A DNA stretch of 64,000 nucleotides. Source: Bacteroidia bacterium. GTDB lineage: Bacteria; Bacteroidota; Bacteroidia; UKL13-3. This document shows, piece by piece, positions 17,031 through 24,459 of the stretch. A model generated the notes under the pieces. It was not told the DNA's origin. It searched no databases and saw only the letters and a program-made list of their open reading frames with translations. The stretch lies in contig JAIOYZ010000012.1 of assembly GCA_021740845.1 (NCBI GenBank), positions 47,632 through 111,631 on the forward strand. Direction: 5' to 3'. Numbering within the stretch: position 1 is the stretch's first letter; each line of letters begins with the position of its first letter. The translations under genes were made by a program, and so were the position numbers.

Positions 17031-17687
17031 CTAGTTTAAAGTTTCATACATTGTGCTATCACTGCTTTCAAAAACAGCAATTAATCCAAAATCAGGTGCC
17101 ATGTAACCTTTTGTTTCAATGTTTATGTAATCTGGATATGCATAAAAAACCTGAGAAAATGCCTTATTTCCCAAAACGAAATCTCCAAAATATAAAGAAT
17201 AAAATTTTGCATTAAAATTGATTTCATAAAAATAAAAATGATGCATTTGGAAAAATATTTCTATTACATACTCCTGGTAATTTCCTATACTCACCGAATG
17301 TTTCACCTTAAAAATCCCTTCACCCTTAATGGTTTTATAGGTATTGGTAATTTGCAAATTCTTCACGTTTTCATAGGGGCCACAAGCTGGATTATTCCAT
17401 GATTTATATTCATCAAACCAAACGGAATCACAATCTGTCTTTACAAAAATTAAGGTATCTCCTTTATTACTTTTAAATTTTATAGTGTCAAAAGCTGGGT
17501 CGGTAAAATAGCGTGTCCTCTCAATGGATACTGGAGTTAAATATTTGTAAGTAGTAATCATTTCAGGACATTTTGTAATTTCCTTGCGGCATGAAAAAAA
17601 TGCTAGACAAAAGAGTACGAGTATAGGTAAGCTATTTTTATAGTCGGACTTAGACATTGCTTGCGCCCATTGGGGTTTTATTCTCAT
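17031..17687 (-). CDS. Small lipoprotein, family A copy 2
   Basis: A 218-residue lipoprotein from the ATG at 17687, which forms an ATGA overlap with the upstream gene. A later Met at 17657 (MSKSDYKNSLPILVLFCLAFFSC) gives a more normal signal peptide and may be the true start. The N-terminal half equals family A copy 1. The C-terminal half has diverged but keeps the pattern YVIEIFF, HFYFYE, then APDFGLIAVFE. The altered 5' end compared with copy 1 is consistent with recombination. Function unknown. Confidence 0.7.
   Translation of the reverse strand: MRIKPQWAQAMSKSDYKNSLPILVLFCLAFFSCRKEITKCPEMITTYKYLTPVSIERTRYFTDPAFDTIKFKSNKGDTLIFVKTDCDSVWFDEYKSWNNPACGPYENVKNLQITNTYKTIKGEGIFKVKHSVSIGNYQEYVIEIFFQMHHFYFYEINFNAKFYSLYFGDFVLGNKAFSQVFYAYPDYINIETKGYMAPDFGLIAVFESSDSTMYETLN
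17290..17639. repeat. 350-bp near-identical duplication, copy 2
   Basis: Partner of 16476-16825. The near identity in one half of the gene against strong divergence in the other half suggests gene conversion or a recent segmental copy. Confidence 0.9.
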
Positions 17688-18085
17688 TTTAGCTTTTTTA
17701 TCTGGGTAATAAATACATTTGGGTAATAATTTATCCAAGAACCATCATAAAAACACATACCTAGTTGATCGATATCCTCTCGAAAAACAAATGAAATCGA
17801 ATCTCCATATTTAAATTTCACATTTGTTGTATCAAACAAATAATTAAAAATAGTATCCAACCTAGTTGAAGTAATTATACTGTCTTTAGATTTTCTCCAA
17901 AGTTCGTGATTACTATAATCTATAAATTCTAGTCCACTGGTAACATATATAAATCTCACACATCCTCCAGTGACCCCAAGTAATACACCACTTCCTTCAT
18001 GTTGCTGCACATTGTTTTCACTCACCTTATCTTTCTTGCATGAAAAGGCTAACAAAATTGGTAGTAACCAAAAAGTAAACTTCAT
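17684..18085 (-). CDS. Small lipoprotein in the same cluster
   Basis: A 133-residue lipoprotein: MKFTFWLLPILLAFSC with the lipid Cys at 16, then KKDKVSENN. The mature part shows the pattern KFKYGDSISFVF and many aromatic residues, loosely like families A and B. No recognised domain. It starts 3 nt before an 88-bp upstream repeat that also precedes both family B genes, so it belongs to the same duplicated unit. Its TGA overlaps the ATG of family A copy 2. Confidence 0.7.
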   Translation of the reverse strand: MKFTFWLLPILLAFSCKKDKVSENNVQQHEGSGVLLGVTGGCVRFIYVTSGLEFIDYSNHELWRKSKDSIITSTRLDTIFNYLFDTTNVKFKYGDSISFVFREDIDQLGMCFYDGSWINYYPNVFITQIKKLK

Positions 18086-18087
18086 AT

Positions 18088-18177
18088 TTAATTGGGTAGT
18101 GATTTTAATTGGGGAAATAAATTTACATAATTTGATGAAAGATATTGCCTTTTCCTCTCTTCAATTTTAGTTTAATC
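18088..18177. repeat. Upstream repeat of lipoprotein cluster, copy A
   Basis: About 88 bp beginning TTAATTGGGTAGTGATT and containing GATATTGCCTTTTCCTC. It recurs at about 18779-18867 and 19475-19566 with a few differences. Each copy lies immediately upstream (minus strand) of a lipoprotein ATG, so it probably holds the promoter and leader of each unit. Confidence 0.85.
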
Positions 18178-18195
18178 GGAAAAATGCAAATCCAA

Positions 18196-18768
18196 TTACT
18201 TCTTTTCTTTTAATATCCATAAATTTTCGTTTTTATCTTTAAATTTTATTAAACCATAATCAATATTTACAAGTACTATGTGGTCTTTGTCAACATAGGC
18301 GCCTCCTAAATAATTCCCGTTATATAAAATTGAGTCAGAATATTTAGGATTTTCCCCCCGAGTAAAGACTCTAAAAATAATATCCTCATTAAAATACATA
18401 ATAGTTTCTGGAAAAGGATCGTATTTGGTCTTGGTAACCGAATATTCAAATTTGTGAGAGTTCCCATAAGGTTTAAATACAAATTCAATCCTGTCAGAGA
18501 CATATAAAGTTCGATGTTGGCAATCACTAAGTCCATCATATCCACCAGTTGAATAGGTTCCATACTTTTTATCAGAACAAACAAATGTAATTTCATCAAA
18601 ATTTTTATTTACAAAAGTAATTGTATCATGAATAGCGTAAAGAAAAACATTTGTGTCCCCCTCAACAAATGGGTAACTGTATATGTCATCCTCAGGGCAA
18701 TCCAAATCTTTACGGCAACTAACCATAAGGATAAAAATACAAGCAAAAAACAATAGATTTCCTTTCAT
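18196..18768 (-). CDS. Small lipoprotein, family B copy 1
   Basis: A 190-residue lipoprotein with signal MKGNLLFFACIFILMVSC (Cys 18) and mature start RKDLDCPEDDIY. It is a close paralogue of the gene at 18889-19464. The N-terminal 105 residues and the last 20 (DYGLIKFKDKNENLW) are nearly the same, while the stretch between (about 106-165) differs strongly. Function unknown. The conserved DTITFVN and DRIEFVFKP strands suggest a beta-rich fold. It is preceded by upstream repeat copy B. Confidence 0.75.
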   Translation of the reverse strand: MKGNLLFFACIFILMVSCRKDLDCPEDDIYSYPFVEGDTNVFLYAIHDTITFVNKNFDEITFVCSDKKYGTYSTGGYDGLSDCQHRTLYVSDRIEFVFKPYGNSHKFEYSVTKTKYDPFPETIMYFNEDIIFRVFTRGENPKYSDSILYNGNYLGGAYVDKDHIVLVNIDYGLIKFKDKNENLWILKEKK

Positions 18769-18778
18769 AAGTAATTTG

Positions 18779-18867
18779 TTTAATTGGGTAATGATTTTAT
18801 TTGGGGAAATGAATTTACATAATTTGAATGAAAGATATTGCCTTTTCCTCTCTTCAATTTTAGTTTA
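18779..18867. repeat. Upstream repeat of lipoprotein cluster, copy B
   Basis: Second copy of the about 88-bp unit, directly upstream of the family B gene ending at 18196. Confidence 0.85.
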
Positions 18868-18888
18868 AACTGAAGCATGCTAGTTCAA

Positions 18889-19464
18889 TTACTTTTTTTC
18901 TTTTAATGTCCATATATTTTCGTTTTTATCCTTAAACTTTATCAAACCATAATCTAGATTTAAAAGAACATTTTTAAAATAATAAAGAGGGAAACCTCCT
19001 AAATAATTCCCGTTAAATAATATTGAGTCGGTATTTTTAGCACCAGACCATCGAGAATTGGCTATAAAAATTAAATCCTCATCGAAAAACATTTTGTTTT
19101 CTGGAGAAGTTATAAAATTTTTATCCGCGGTGATCGTATACACAAATTTGTGAGAGTTTCCATAAGGTTTAAATACAAATTCAATCCTGTCAGAAACATA
19201 TAAAGTTCGATGTCCGCAATCACTAAGTCCATCATATTCAACAGTTGAATAGGTTCCATACTTTTTATCAGTACAAACAAATGTAATTTCATCAAAGTTT
19301 TGATTTACAAAAGTAATTGTATCATGAATGGCATAAAACAATACATTGGTGTCCTCTTCAACAAATTGATATCTATATATGTCATCCTCAGGGCAATCCA
19401 AATCTCTACGGCAACTAACAAGAATGAAAACAATACAAGCAAAAAATAATAGATTTCCTTTCAT
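18889..19464 (-). CDS. Small lipoprotein, family B copy 2
   Basis: A 191-residue lipoprotein with signal MKGNLLFFACIVFILVSC, followed by RRDLDCPEDDIY. It shares long identical stretches with family B copy 1, such as DDIYxYxFVExDTNV, then GLSDCxHRTLYVSDRIEFVF. The region about residues 108-165 is different (ITADKNFITSPENKMFF and onward). It is the outermost (first transcribed) gene of the cluster, preceded by upstream repeat copy C. No domain recognised. Confidence 0.75.
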   Translation of the reverse strand: MKGNLLFFACIVFILVSCRRDLDCPEDDIYRYQFVEEDTNVLFYAIHDTITFVNQNFDEITFVCTDKKYGTYSTVEYDGLSDCGHRTLYVSDRIEFVFKPYGNSHKFVYTITADKNFITSPENKMFFDEDLIFIANSRWSGAKNTDSILFNGNYLGGFPLYYFKNVLLNLDYGLIKFKDKNENIWTLKEKK

Positions 19465-19474
19465 AATAATTTGT

Positions 19475-19566
19475 TTAATTGGGTAGTGATTCTAATTGGG
19501 GAAATAAATTTACATAATTTGAATGAAAGATATTGCCTTTTCCTCACTTCAATTTTAGTTTAATCG
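19475..19566. repeat. Upstream repeat of lipoprotein cluster, copy C
   Basis: Third copy of the about 88-bp unit, upstream of family B copy 2 and at the outer edge of the cluster. Confidence 0.85.
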
Positions 19567-19854
19567 AATACGAATGGCCACATAATTTTTTTGGTATTAG
19601 CAAAAACAGGCAAGCAAGTTAGTGCGTTGTCTATTAATAATACCAATTTCAAGCTCATCCAATTAGTGGCTCATAAAGACTGATTCTTATCAATAAAAAG
19701 AAAGGTTTTGGTTCAAACAGAATAAAAGTAAACAATTGATTACAAGAAGATAGGACTATTTATTTGTCCCAAAATTTACAATGATTTTTAGGCTAGAAAA
19801 TCCTATAAAATTTATGTAGAATGAGAATTAGTAAATCTGCCTTAAATTGCGCCC
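19567..19854. other. Divergent intergenic region, no gene seen
   Basis: About 290 bp between the lipoprotein cluster (-) and mrp (+). It holds a partial motif copy TTTTGGTTCAAACAGAA near 19707. A possible -7 element TAAATTGC at 19843-19850 ends only 4 nt before the mrp ATG, so mrp mRNA could be nearly leaderless. Nothing else is recognisable. Confidence 0.45.
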
Positions 19855-20940
19855 ATGGAAAAGAATGATATTCTAAAAGCATTAAGTACTGTACAAGAAC
19901 CTGATTTAAAGAAAGATCTTGTTACACTTAATATGATACAAGACATAGAGATTAACGGCAACGAAGTTAGTTTCAAAGTAATGTTAACCACTCCTGCTTG
20001 TCCTTTAAAGGATAAAATTGAGAAAGATTGCATCGAGGCTATTCATAAATTGGTGTCGGATCAAGCCATAATAAAAATAGAAATGGCGGCCAATGTTACC
20101 AGCAATAGAAGCGATAAATTAACCTTGCCTTCTGTTAAAAATATTATTGCAGTAGCAAGCGGAAAAGGTGGAGTTGGTAAATCTAGTGTGGCCAGTAATT
20201 TGGCAGTTGCTTTGGCTCAAAAAGGAGCTAAAGTTGGTTTACTAGATGCCGATATTCATGGTCCGTCTGTACCCATGATGTTTGGTGTAATGAACGAACA
20301 ACCTTTGATGCGAAATGTAGATGGCAAAGAGTTGATGGTTCCAATTGAAAAGCACGGCGTAAAATTGCTTTCCATTGGCTTCTTAATAAAACCCGAGCAA
20401 GCTGTAGTTTGGCGCGGACCAATGGTTTCATCTGCTTTGCGCCAGTTTGTAAACGATACCGATTGGGGTGAATTAGATTATTTAATTTTGGATTTACCTC
20501 CAGGAACAGGCGATATTCATTTAACCATGTTGCAAGTAGTTCCTCTAACTGGTGTGGTAATGGTAACCACTCCACAGGCAGTTGCTTTGGCAGATGCATA
20601 CAAAGCAGCTACCATGTTTGCCATGACGCCCATGAAAGTTCCAATTTTGGGTGTAGTAGAAAACATGGCCTACTTTACTCCGGCAGAATTGCCAGAAAAC
20701 AAATATTATATTTTTGGCAACGGTGGCGGAAAAACCATGGCCAACGAATTGGATGTGCCTTTCTTAGGTGAAGTTCCAATTTTTATGGGTGTAAGAGAAG
20801 GTGGTGATAAAGGCGTACCTGCAGCAACTGTAGATGGAACGCCAATACAAAAAGTATTTTATGATATTGCCGAAAAAGTGGCTCAACAAATTGCAGTATT
20901 AAATGCCAATCCTGTTGAGGCTCCTGCTGCACAAGGCTAG
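19855..20940 (+). CDS. mrp: Mrp/NBP35-type iron-sulfur carrier ATPase
   Basis: A 361-residue P-loop ATPase (ApbC/Mrp) that delivers Fe-S clusters to target proteins. The N-terminal MIP18/DUF59 domain covers about residues 1-90, with TTPACPLKDKIE. The deviant Walker A is SGKGGVGKSS near residue 102, and Walker B is DYLILDLPPGTGD. The CxxC cluster-binding motif usually found after ENMSYF is absent: here the stretch is ENMAYFTPAELPENKYYIFG, with no Cys. The Nfu-type scaffold gene follows, in line with a joint role in Fe-S assembly. Confidence 0.93.
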   Translation: MEKNDILKALSTVQEPDLKKDLVTLNMIQDIEINGNEVSFKVMLTTPACPLKDKIEKDCIEAIHKLVSDQAIIKIEMAANVTSNRSDKLTLPSVKNIIAVASGKGGVGKSSVASNLAVALAQKGAKVGLLDADIHGPSVPMMFGVMNEQPLMRNVDGKELMVPIEKHGVKLLSIGFLIKPEQAVVWRGPMVSSALRQFVNDTDWGELDYLILDLPPGTGDIHLTMLQVVPLTGVVMVTTPQAVALADAYKAATMFAMTPMKVPILGVVENMAYFTPAELPENKYYIFGNGGGKTMANELDVPFLGEVPIFMGVREGGDKGVPAATVDGTPIQKVFYDIAEKVAQQIAVLNANPVEAPAAQG

Positions 20941-20948
20941 TAGTTAAT

Positions 20949-20964
20949 TTCGGTTTGAACCAAA
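20949..20964. repeat. Intergenic TTCGGTTTGAACCAAA motif copy
   Basis: Exact GGTTTGAACC at 20952-20961, 12 nt after the mrp stop. Its right end runs into the left arm of the following terminator hairpin. Confidence 0.85.
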
Positions 20965-21015
20965 GCCAAGGTTTAGAGCAAGGAAATTTGTTTTATACTT
21001 TGGCTTTGATTTTTT
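20961..21015 (+). terminator. Terminator between mrp and the Nfu gene
   Basis: CAAAGCCAAGGT at 20961-20972 pairs (11 of 12) with ACTTTGGCTTTG at 20997-21008, followed by ATTTTTT. The loop is long (24 nt), so it is less certain than the other terminators. Confidence 0.55.
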
Positions 21016-21054
21016 ACACCAATAGACGATAGAAAAACCCTATTTTCGAAGACA

Positions 21055-21288
21055 ATGAACCAAGAGATAATAGATAAAATTGAAATTGCTTTGAACGGAA
21101 TGCGTCCATTTTTGCAAGCAGACGGTGGCGATGTAGAATTGGTTGAATTAACAGACGATATGGAAGTGAAACTCCGTTTGGTTGGCAATTGTAGCAATTG
21201 TAGCATGAGTTCTATGACCATGAAAGCGGGAATAGAAAGTGGAATTAAAAACGCCTTGCCACAGATTACACGGGTAACGGCTATTTAA
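21055..21288 (+). CDS. Nfu-type iron-sulfur scaffold protein
   Basis: A 77-residue NifU C-terminal (Nfu) domain. ALNGMRPFLQADGGDVELVE is the family start, and GNCSNCSMSSMTMKAGIE contains the CxxC that binds a cluster between two subunits. It carries and transfers 4Fe-4S clusters in the cytoplasm. A possible -7 box TATTTTCG at 21041-21048 lies just upstream, so it may be transcribed independently of mrp. Bacteroidota often encode this as a single-domain protein. Confidence 0.92.
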   Translation: MNQEIIDKIEIALNGMRPFLQADGGDVELVELTDDMEVKLRLVGNCSNCSMSSMTMKAGIESGIKNALPQITRVTAI

Positions 21289-21321
21289 TTTTTAAAAAAT
21301 AAATCTGAAAAACCAAATCAA

Positions 21322-21726
21322 ATGGACATTCGGTGGAAACAACGACTTTCAAATTATTCTAAAGCATTGGCTCAGCTAACTCAGTTTTATGAAAAAGCAA
21401 ATTCACTTAATCATTTAGAGGAGCAAGGATTAATTAAAGCATTTGAATACACCTATGAATTGGCATGGAATTGCATGAAAGATTTTTATGAAAATCAAGG
21501 TGAGACTGGCATACAAGGAAGCAGGGATACTCTTCAACTGGCTTTTAACCGTGGCTTAATCAAGGATGGAGAAAATTGGATGCAAATGCTTCAGGATAGA
21601 AATAGAACATCCCATAGTTATAATGAAGAAATAGCAGACCAAATAGCTGCAAATATTTTATCTACCTACTATGATTTATTTGTTTCATTGAAAACCGATT
21701 TGGATTTTATTGCAAAAACTACCTAA
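21322..21726 (+). CDS. HEPN-family protein (HI0074/HepT-like)
   Basis: A 134-residue all-helical protein of the nucleotidyltransferase substrate-binding group related to HI0074 and HepT. The HEPN RX4H motif is present as R93-NRTS-H98 followed by SY. It pairs with the nucleotidyltransferase gene that starts 10 nt downstream. HepT/MntA pairs are type VII toxin-antitoxins in which the MNT partner modifies the HEPN RNase; HI0074-like pairs are less well understood. A toxin role is inferred from the family, not shown. Confidence 0.85.
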   Translation: MDIRWKQRLSNYSKALAQLTQFYEKANSLNHLEEQGLIKAFEYTYELAWNCMKDFYENQGETGIQGSRDTLQLAFNRGLIKDGENWMQMLQDRNRTSHSYNEEIADQIAANILSTYYDLFVSLKTDLDFIAKTT

Positions 21727-21736
21727 GGAATCAGAG

Positions 21737-22039
21737 ATGAATCTTGGCTTAAGCACTCCATCAATCGTAAAAATTAAAGCCATTTTTGGCTCCTTTCCAG
21801 AAATAGAAAAAGCCATTCTATATGGCTCAAGGGCCAAAGGAAATTACAAGAAAGGCTCTGATATTGATTTAACCTTGATAGGAGAAAACTTAAACCACAA
21901 ATTATTAAATCAAATTTCCAATCAAATTGAGGAGCTGTATTTACCAGAAATGGTGGATTTATCGATATTTCATCAAATTGAAAATGAAGATTTGATAGAA
22001 CACATAAATAGAGTTGGAATATCCTTTTACGAGAAATAA
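21737..22039 (+). CDS. Minimal nucleotidyltransferase (MntA/HI0073-like)
   Basis: A 100-residue nucleotidyltransferase from the ATG at 21737; an in-frame TTG at 21710 would overlap the HEPN gene and adds nothing conserved. The catalytic pattern GSX10DXD is visible as G30-S31 to D42-I-D44 (GSRAKGNYKKGSDID). A third acidic residue is present in MVDLSIF. In HEPN/MNT modules this protein is the antitoxin. The ATG is preceded by AAGGAATCAGAG, a weak ribosome-binding-like stretch. Confidence 0.88.
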   Translation: MNLGLSTPSIVKIKAIFGSFPEIEKAILYGSRAKGNYKKGSDIDLTLIGENLNHKLLNQISNQIEELYLPEMVDLSIFHQIENEDLIEHINRVGISFYEK

Positions 22040-22052
22040 TTAACCAAGAAAA

Positions 22053-23072
22053 CTAAGCCCAAACTTTGGTGCCTTCTGTGCAATTGGTGCAGATATCAAT
22101 TTCTTTTCTTGAACGCAAAATAGCTGAGCGAAAACCGTTGTATGCCGCACCGTGCCAAACCTTTTCAAAACTGTCTTGACTAATATCTCCAAAGCGATGT
22201 GTGGCATCTTTATCAAAGCAGCAAGGGACAACTAAACCATCCCAAGTTACTACACTTCCGCGCCACAATCGCCAGCATTGGTTCAGCAATTCATTCTTTA
22301 TTTCGTAGCCTTTTTCTGTCTTTTTATACCTACTCAATTCTTCGTTTTCAGGAATTAGCTCATCCGTATTTTGGTAATCGTAAATCTGTGCGGTTTTAAT
22401 TCCTAGCTCATCTACACCAATCTCATTGGCAATTCTTTTAAGTTCTGGAATTTGGTGTTCGTTGTGTTTAAATGCAATAAACTGCCAAATGATATGCGGA
22501 GTTTGTTTACCTAGTTTCTTCTTCCATTTCACCAAGTTCTTGGTTCCTTCCATGACCTTTTCTAGGTTACCACCTTTTCTATACTTCTCGTAGGTTTCTT
22601 GTGTAATTCCATCTATGGAAACTATTAACCTATCCAAACCAGATTCAATGGTTGCTTTGGCCATTTCGTCTGTAAAATAATGTGCATTGCTGGAGGTTGC
22701 AGTATAAATATTTTTAGAAGAAGCATACTTTACAAATTCCAAAAACTGCTTGTTTAAAAAAGGTTCGCCTTGAAAGTACAATATCAAATAAACCAAATCT
22801 TCATGCAATTCGTCGATGGTCTTTTTGTATAATGGCAAATCTAACATGCCTGTATTTCTCGAAAACTCGCGCAATCCACTGGGGCATTGAGGACATCTAA
22901 GATTACAACTGGTGGTAGGTTCAATCTCCATAACCACAGGCATTCCCCAATGAATGGGTTTGCGCATGGCTCTGGATAATAAGTAACTTGTATATAATTG
23001 GATGGCATTCCCAATTCTCCTTGCATTGAGCTTGGAGAGAAAGTTTAGTCCATCTGTTAGGTTTCTGTTCAT
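22053..23072 (-). CDS. Radical SAM/SPASM domain protein
   Basis: A 339-residue radical SAM enzyme. The cluster-binding CX3CX2C is C56-NLR-C60-PQ-C63 in PTTSCNLRCPQCPSG. A C-terminal SPASM-like region has VVPCCFDKD and IDICTNCTEG, with Cys that would bind an auxiliary cluster. The start MNRNLTDG at 23072 was preferred over a TTG seven codons upstream. No peptide substrate or partner gene is adjacent, so whether it modifies peptides or another substrate is open. It ends 13 nt from the convergent MNT gene. Confidence 0.88.
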   Translation of the reverse strand: MNRNLTDGLNFLSKLNARRIGNAIQLYTSYLLSRAMRKPIHWGMPVVMEIEPTTSCNLRCPQCPSGLREFSRNTGMLDLPLYKKTIDELHEDLVYLILYFQGEPFLNKQFLEFVKYASSKNIYTATSSNAHYFTDEMAKATIESGLDRLIVSIDGITQETYEKYRKGGNLEKVMEGTKNLVKWKKKLGKQTPHIIWQFIAFKHNEHQIPELKRIANEIGVDELGIKTAQIYDYQNTDELIPENEELSRYKKTEKGYEIKNELLNQCWRLWRGSVVTWDGLVVPCCFDKDATHRFGDISQDSFEKVWHGAAYNGFRSAILRSRKEIDICTNCTEGTKVWA

Positions 23073-23144
23073 GTTTGGGCGAAGTAAGCACAAACATTCA
23101 TGGAATCAAAAACGTATTTGTAAAATGTGCTTGGAGGGGAATTT

Positions 23145-23400
23145 GGTCTTTGGTCGCTTGTCTTTGGTCGTTAGTAAAAATTTGCCTTTAGGGATGATAT
23201 TTTTGTCGATAGTCGATGGTCCATAAAGTATAGTAGAATCATCCACGAGTTTAAAATTCTAATCGAATTTGAAGCATCTAAACTCAGCTTTGGCATGATA
23301 AAAACTATGGACCATCGACCATGGACTTCACTCACTTGATGAGAGAAAATTCAACTCAGGCAAAACCTCCCCAAAGACTAACGACAAAAGACCAAAGACT
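23145..23400. repeat. Nested inverted-repeat element
   Basis: Outer arms: GGTCTTTGGTCGCTTGTC...GTCGTTAGT at 23145-23175 against AAAGACTAACGAC...GACCAAAGACT at 23373-23400. Inner arms: GTCGATGGTCCATAAAGTAT around 23205-23234 against AAACTATGGACCATCGACC around 23300-23320. The roughly 310-bp gap between the divergent-side radical SAM start and the TonB gene end is almost filled by this structure, and no gene is visible in it. Related words recur at 27612 and 55897. Confidence 0.75.
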
Positions 23401-23407
23401 CCTACCT

Positions 23408-24232
23408 CTACTGCACTGTTTTAAATACAAAAGGTAAGAACATTCTAATTGGAACATTTCTTCCATTTTGTTCTGCTGGTTTCCAGGTAGGCATGTTGTT
23501 TACAACTCTAAGAGCTTCTTCATCACAGCCAAAACCAATGCCTTTTTCAATATTTCCCATTTGCACTTTTCCATCGGGCATTATCACAAATGAGATCATT
23601 ACTTTTCCTTCAACAGTATTTTCAATCGCTACTCTTGGGTAGTTCAAATTCTCTCTTATATATTTATACATAGCATCGGTTCCACCAGGAAATTCTGGCA
23701 TTACCTCTGCAGTAAATTCGATTATTGTTGGCTCGCCACCACCAGAAATTCCAACGCCGCCAGTATTGCCTCCAATCCCACCAGAACCTATTAAGCCCAT
23801 GGTTCCTAAATTGGGTAAATTAGGCAAATTAATACCACTAGAAAGCACAGCATGATTAGGATTTTCAATTGGCTTTACCACTTCCTTTTTCTTCACCACA
23901 GGGGGAACTTTTTTATCCACCACAATTCTAAATCCTGCATCTGCATTTTCTAACATAATGGTAAATCCTCCACCTAAATCAACCACATCTGTTATGGGTG
24001 GCTTTACAACAGGAATACTTGGCTGAATGAAATCTTGAATTTTGATAGGGTGAAAATAATTCCAAATGAAGGCACCCAATAAAGTAATAAGCATTGGAGA
24101 AAGTGTAATTATCATGCTCTTATTTACATGATCTGGATAAGCCTTACGGATGGCATAAGCGCCATATGCTTTGTTGCGTTGTTCAAATACCAACTCATCC
24201 AAGTTGTTTTTTGAAGAATTAAAAAGGTTCAT
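23408..24232 (-). CDS. TonB-family energy transducer
   Basis: A 274-residue inner-membrane protein that couples proton-motive force to TonB-dependent receptors. The N-terminal cytoplasmic segment has LDELVFEQRNKAYGAYAIRK, the hallmark of Bacteroidota TonB proteins. A membrane helix follows near residues 40-60 (SMIITLSPMLITLLGAFIW), then a Pro/Val/Lys periplasmic linker with a Gly-rich stretch (GSGGIGGNTGGVGISGGGE). The C-terminal TonB domain (about 185-274) has YPRVAIENTVEGKVMISFVI and ends VFKT. It is divergent from polA. Confidence 0.92.
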   Translation of the reverse strand: MNLFNSSKNNLDELVFEQRNKAYGAYAIRKAYPDHVNKSMIITLSPMLITLLGAFIWNYFHPIKIQDFIQPSIPVVKPPITDVVDLGGGFTIMLENADAGFRIVVDKKVPPVVKKKEVVKPIENPNHAVLSSGINLPNLPNLGTMGLIGSGGIGGNTGGVGISGGGEPTIIEFTAEVMPEFPGGTDAMYKYIRENLNYPRVAIENTVEGKVMISFVIMPDGKVQMGNIEKGIGFGCDEEALRVVNNMPTWKPAEQNGRNVPIRMFLPFVFKTVQ

Positions 24233-24348
24233 AGCGTTTGGGATTAATTACTAGTAAATCACCAAAAGTTTTGCATGAGTTGTCAGAGATTTTTCCTTTG
24301 ACAACTTTATGACACTTGAATAAAAATCAAAAATTACTGAAAACGGCG

Positions 24349-24416
24349 TTTGGTTCAAACCGAACCTTTAACTGCCTTATAGCAAAGCATGAAATTATTT
24401 TAGCGGTTTGAACCAA
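24349..24416. repeat. Inverted pair of the GGTTCAAACC motif in a divergent promoter region
   Basis: GGTTCAAACC (within TTTGGTTCAAACCGAACC) at 24352-24361 and GGTTTGAACC at 24405-24414, separated by 43 nt. They lie between tonB (-) and polA (+). Neither copy is followed by a terminator-like T-run, and termination would make little sense between divergent genes. Confidence 0.85.
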
Positions 24417-24459
24417 GAATGGCTTTCTATTTCTATGCTTCAATTCTTATCTTGCACGC

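Noticed and set aside
16856..17215. Plus-strand 119-codon frame in the lipoprotein cluster
   Set aside because: It lies antisense to clear lipoprotein genes, lacks a domain or signal, and its composition reflects the opposite strand.
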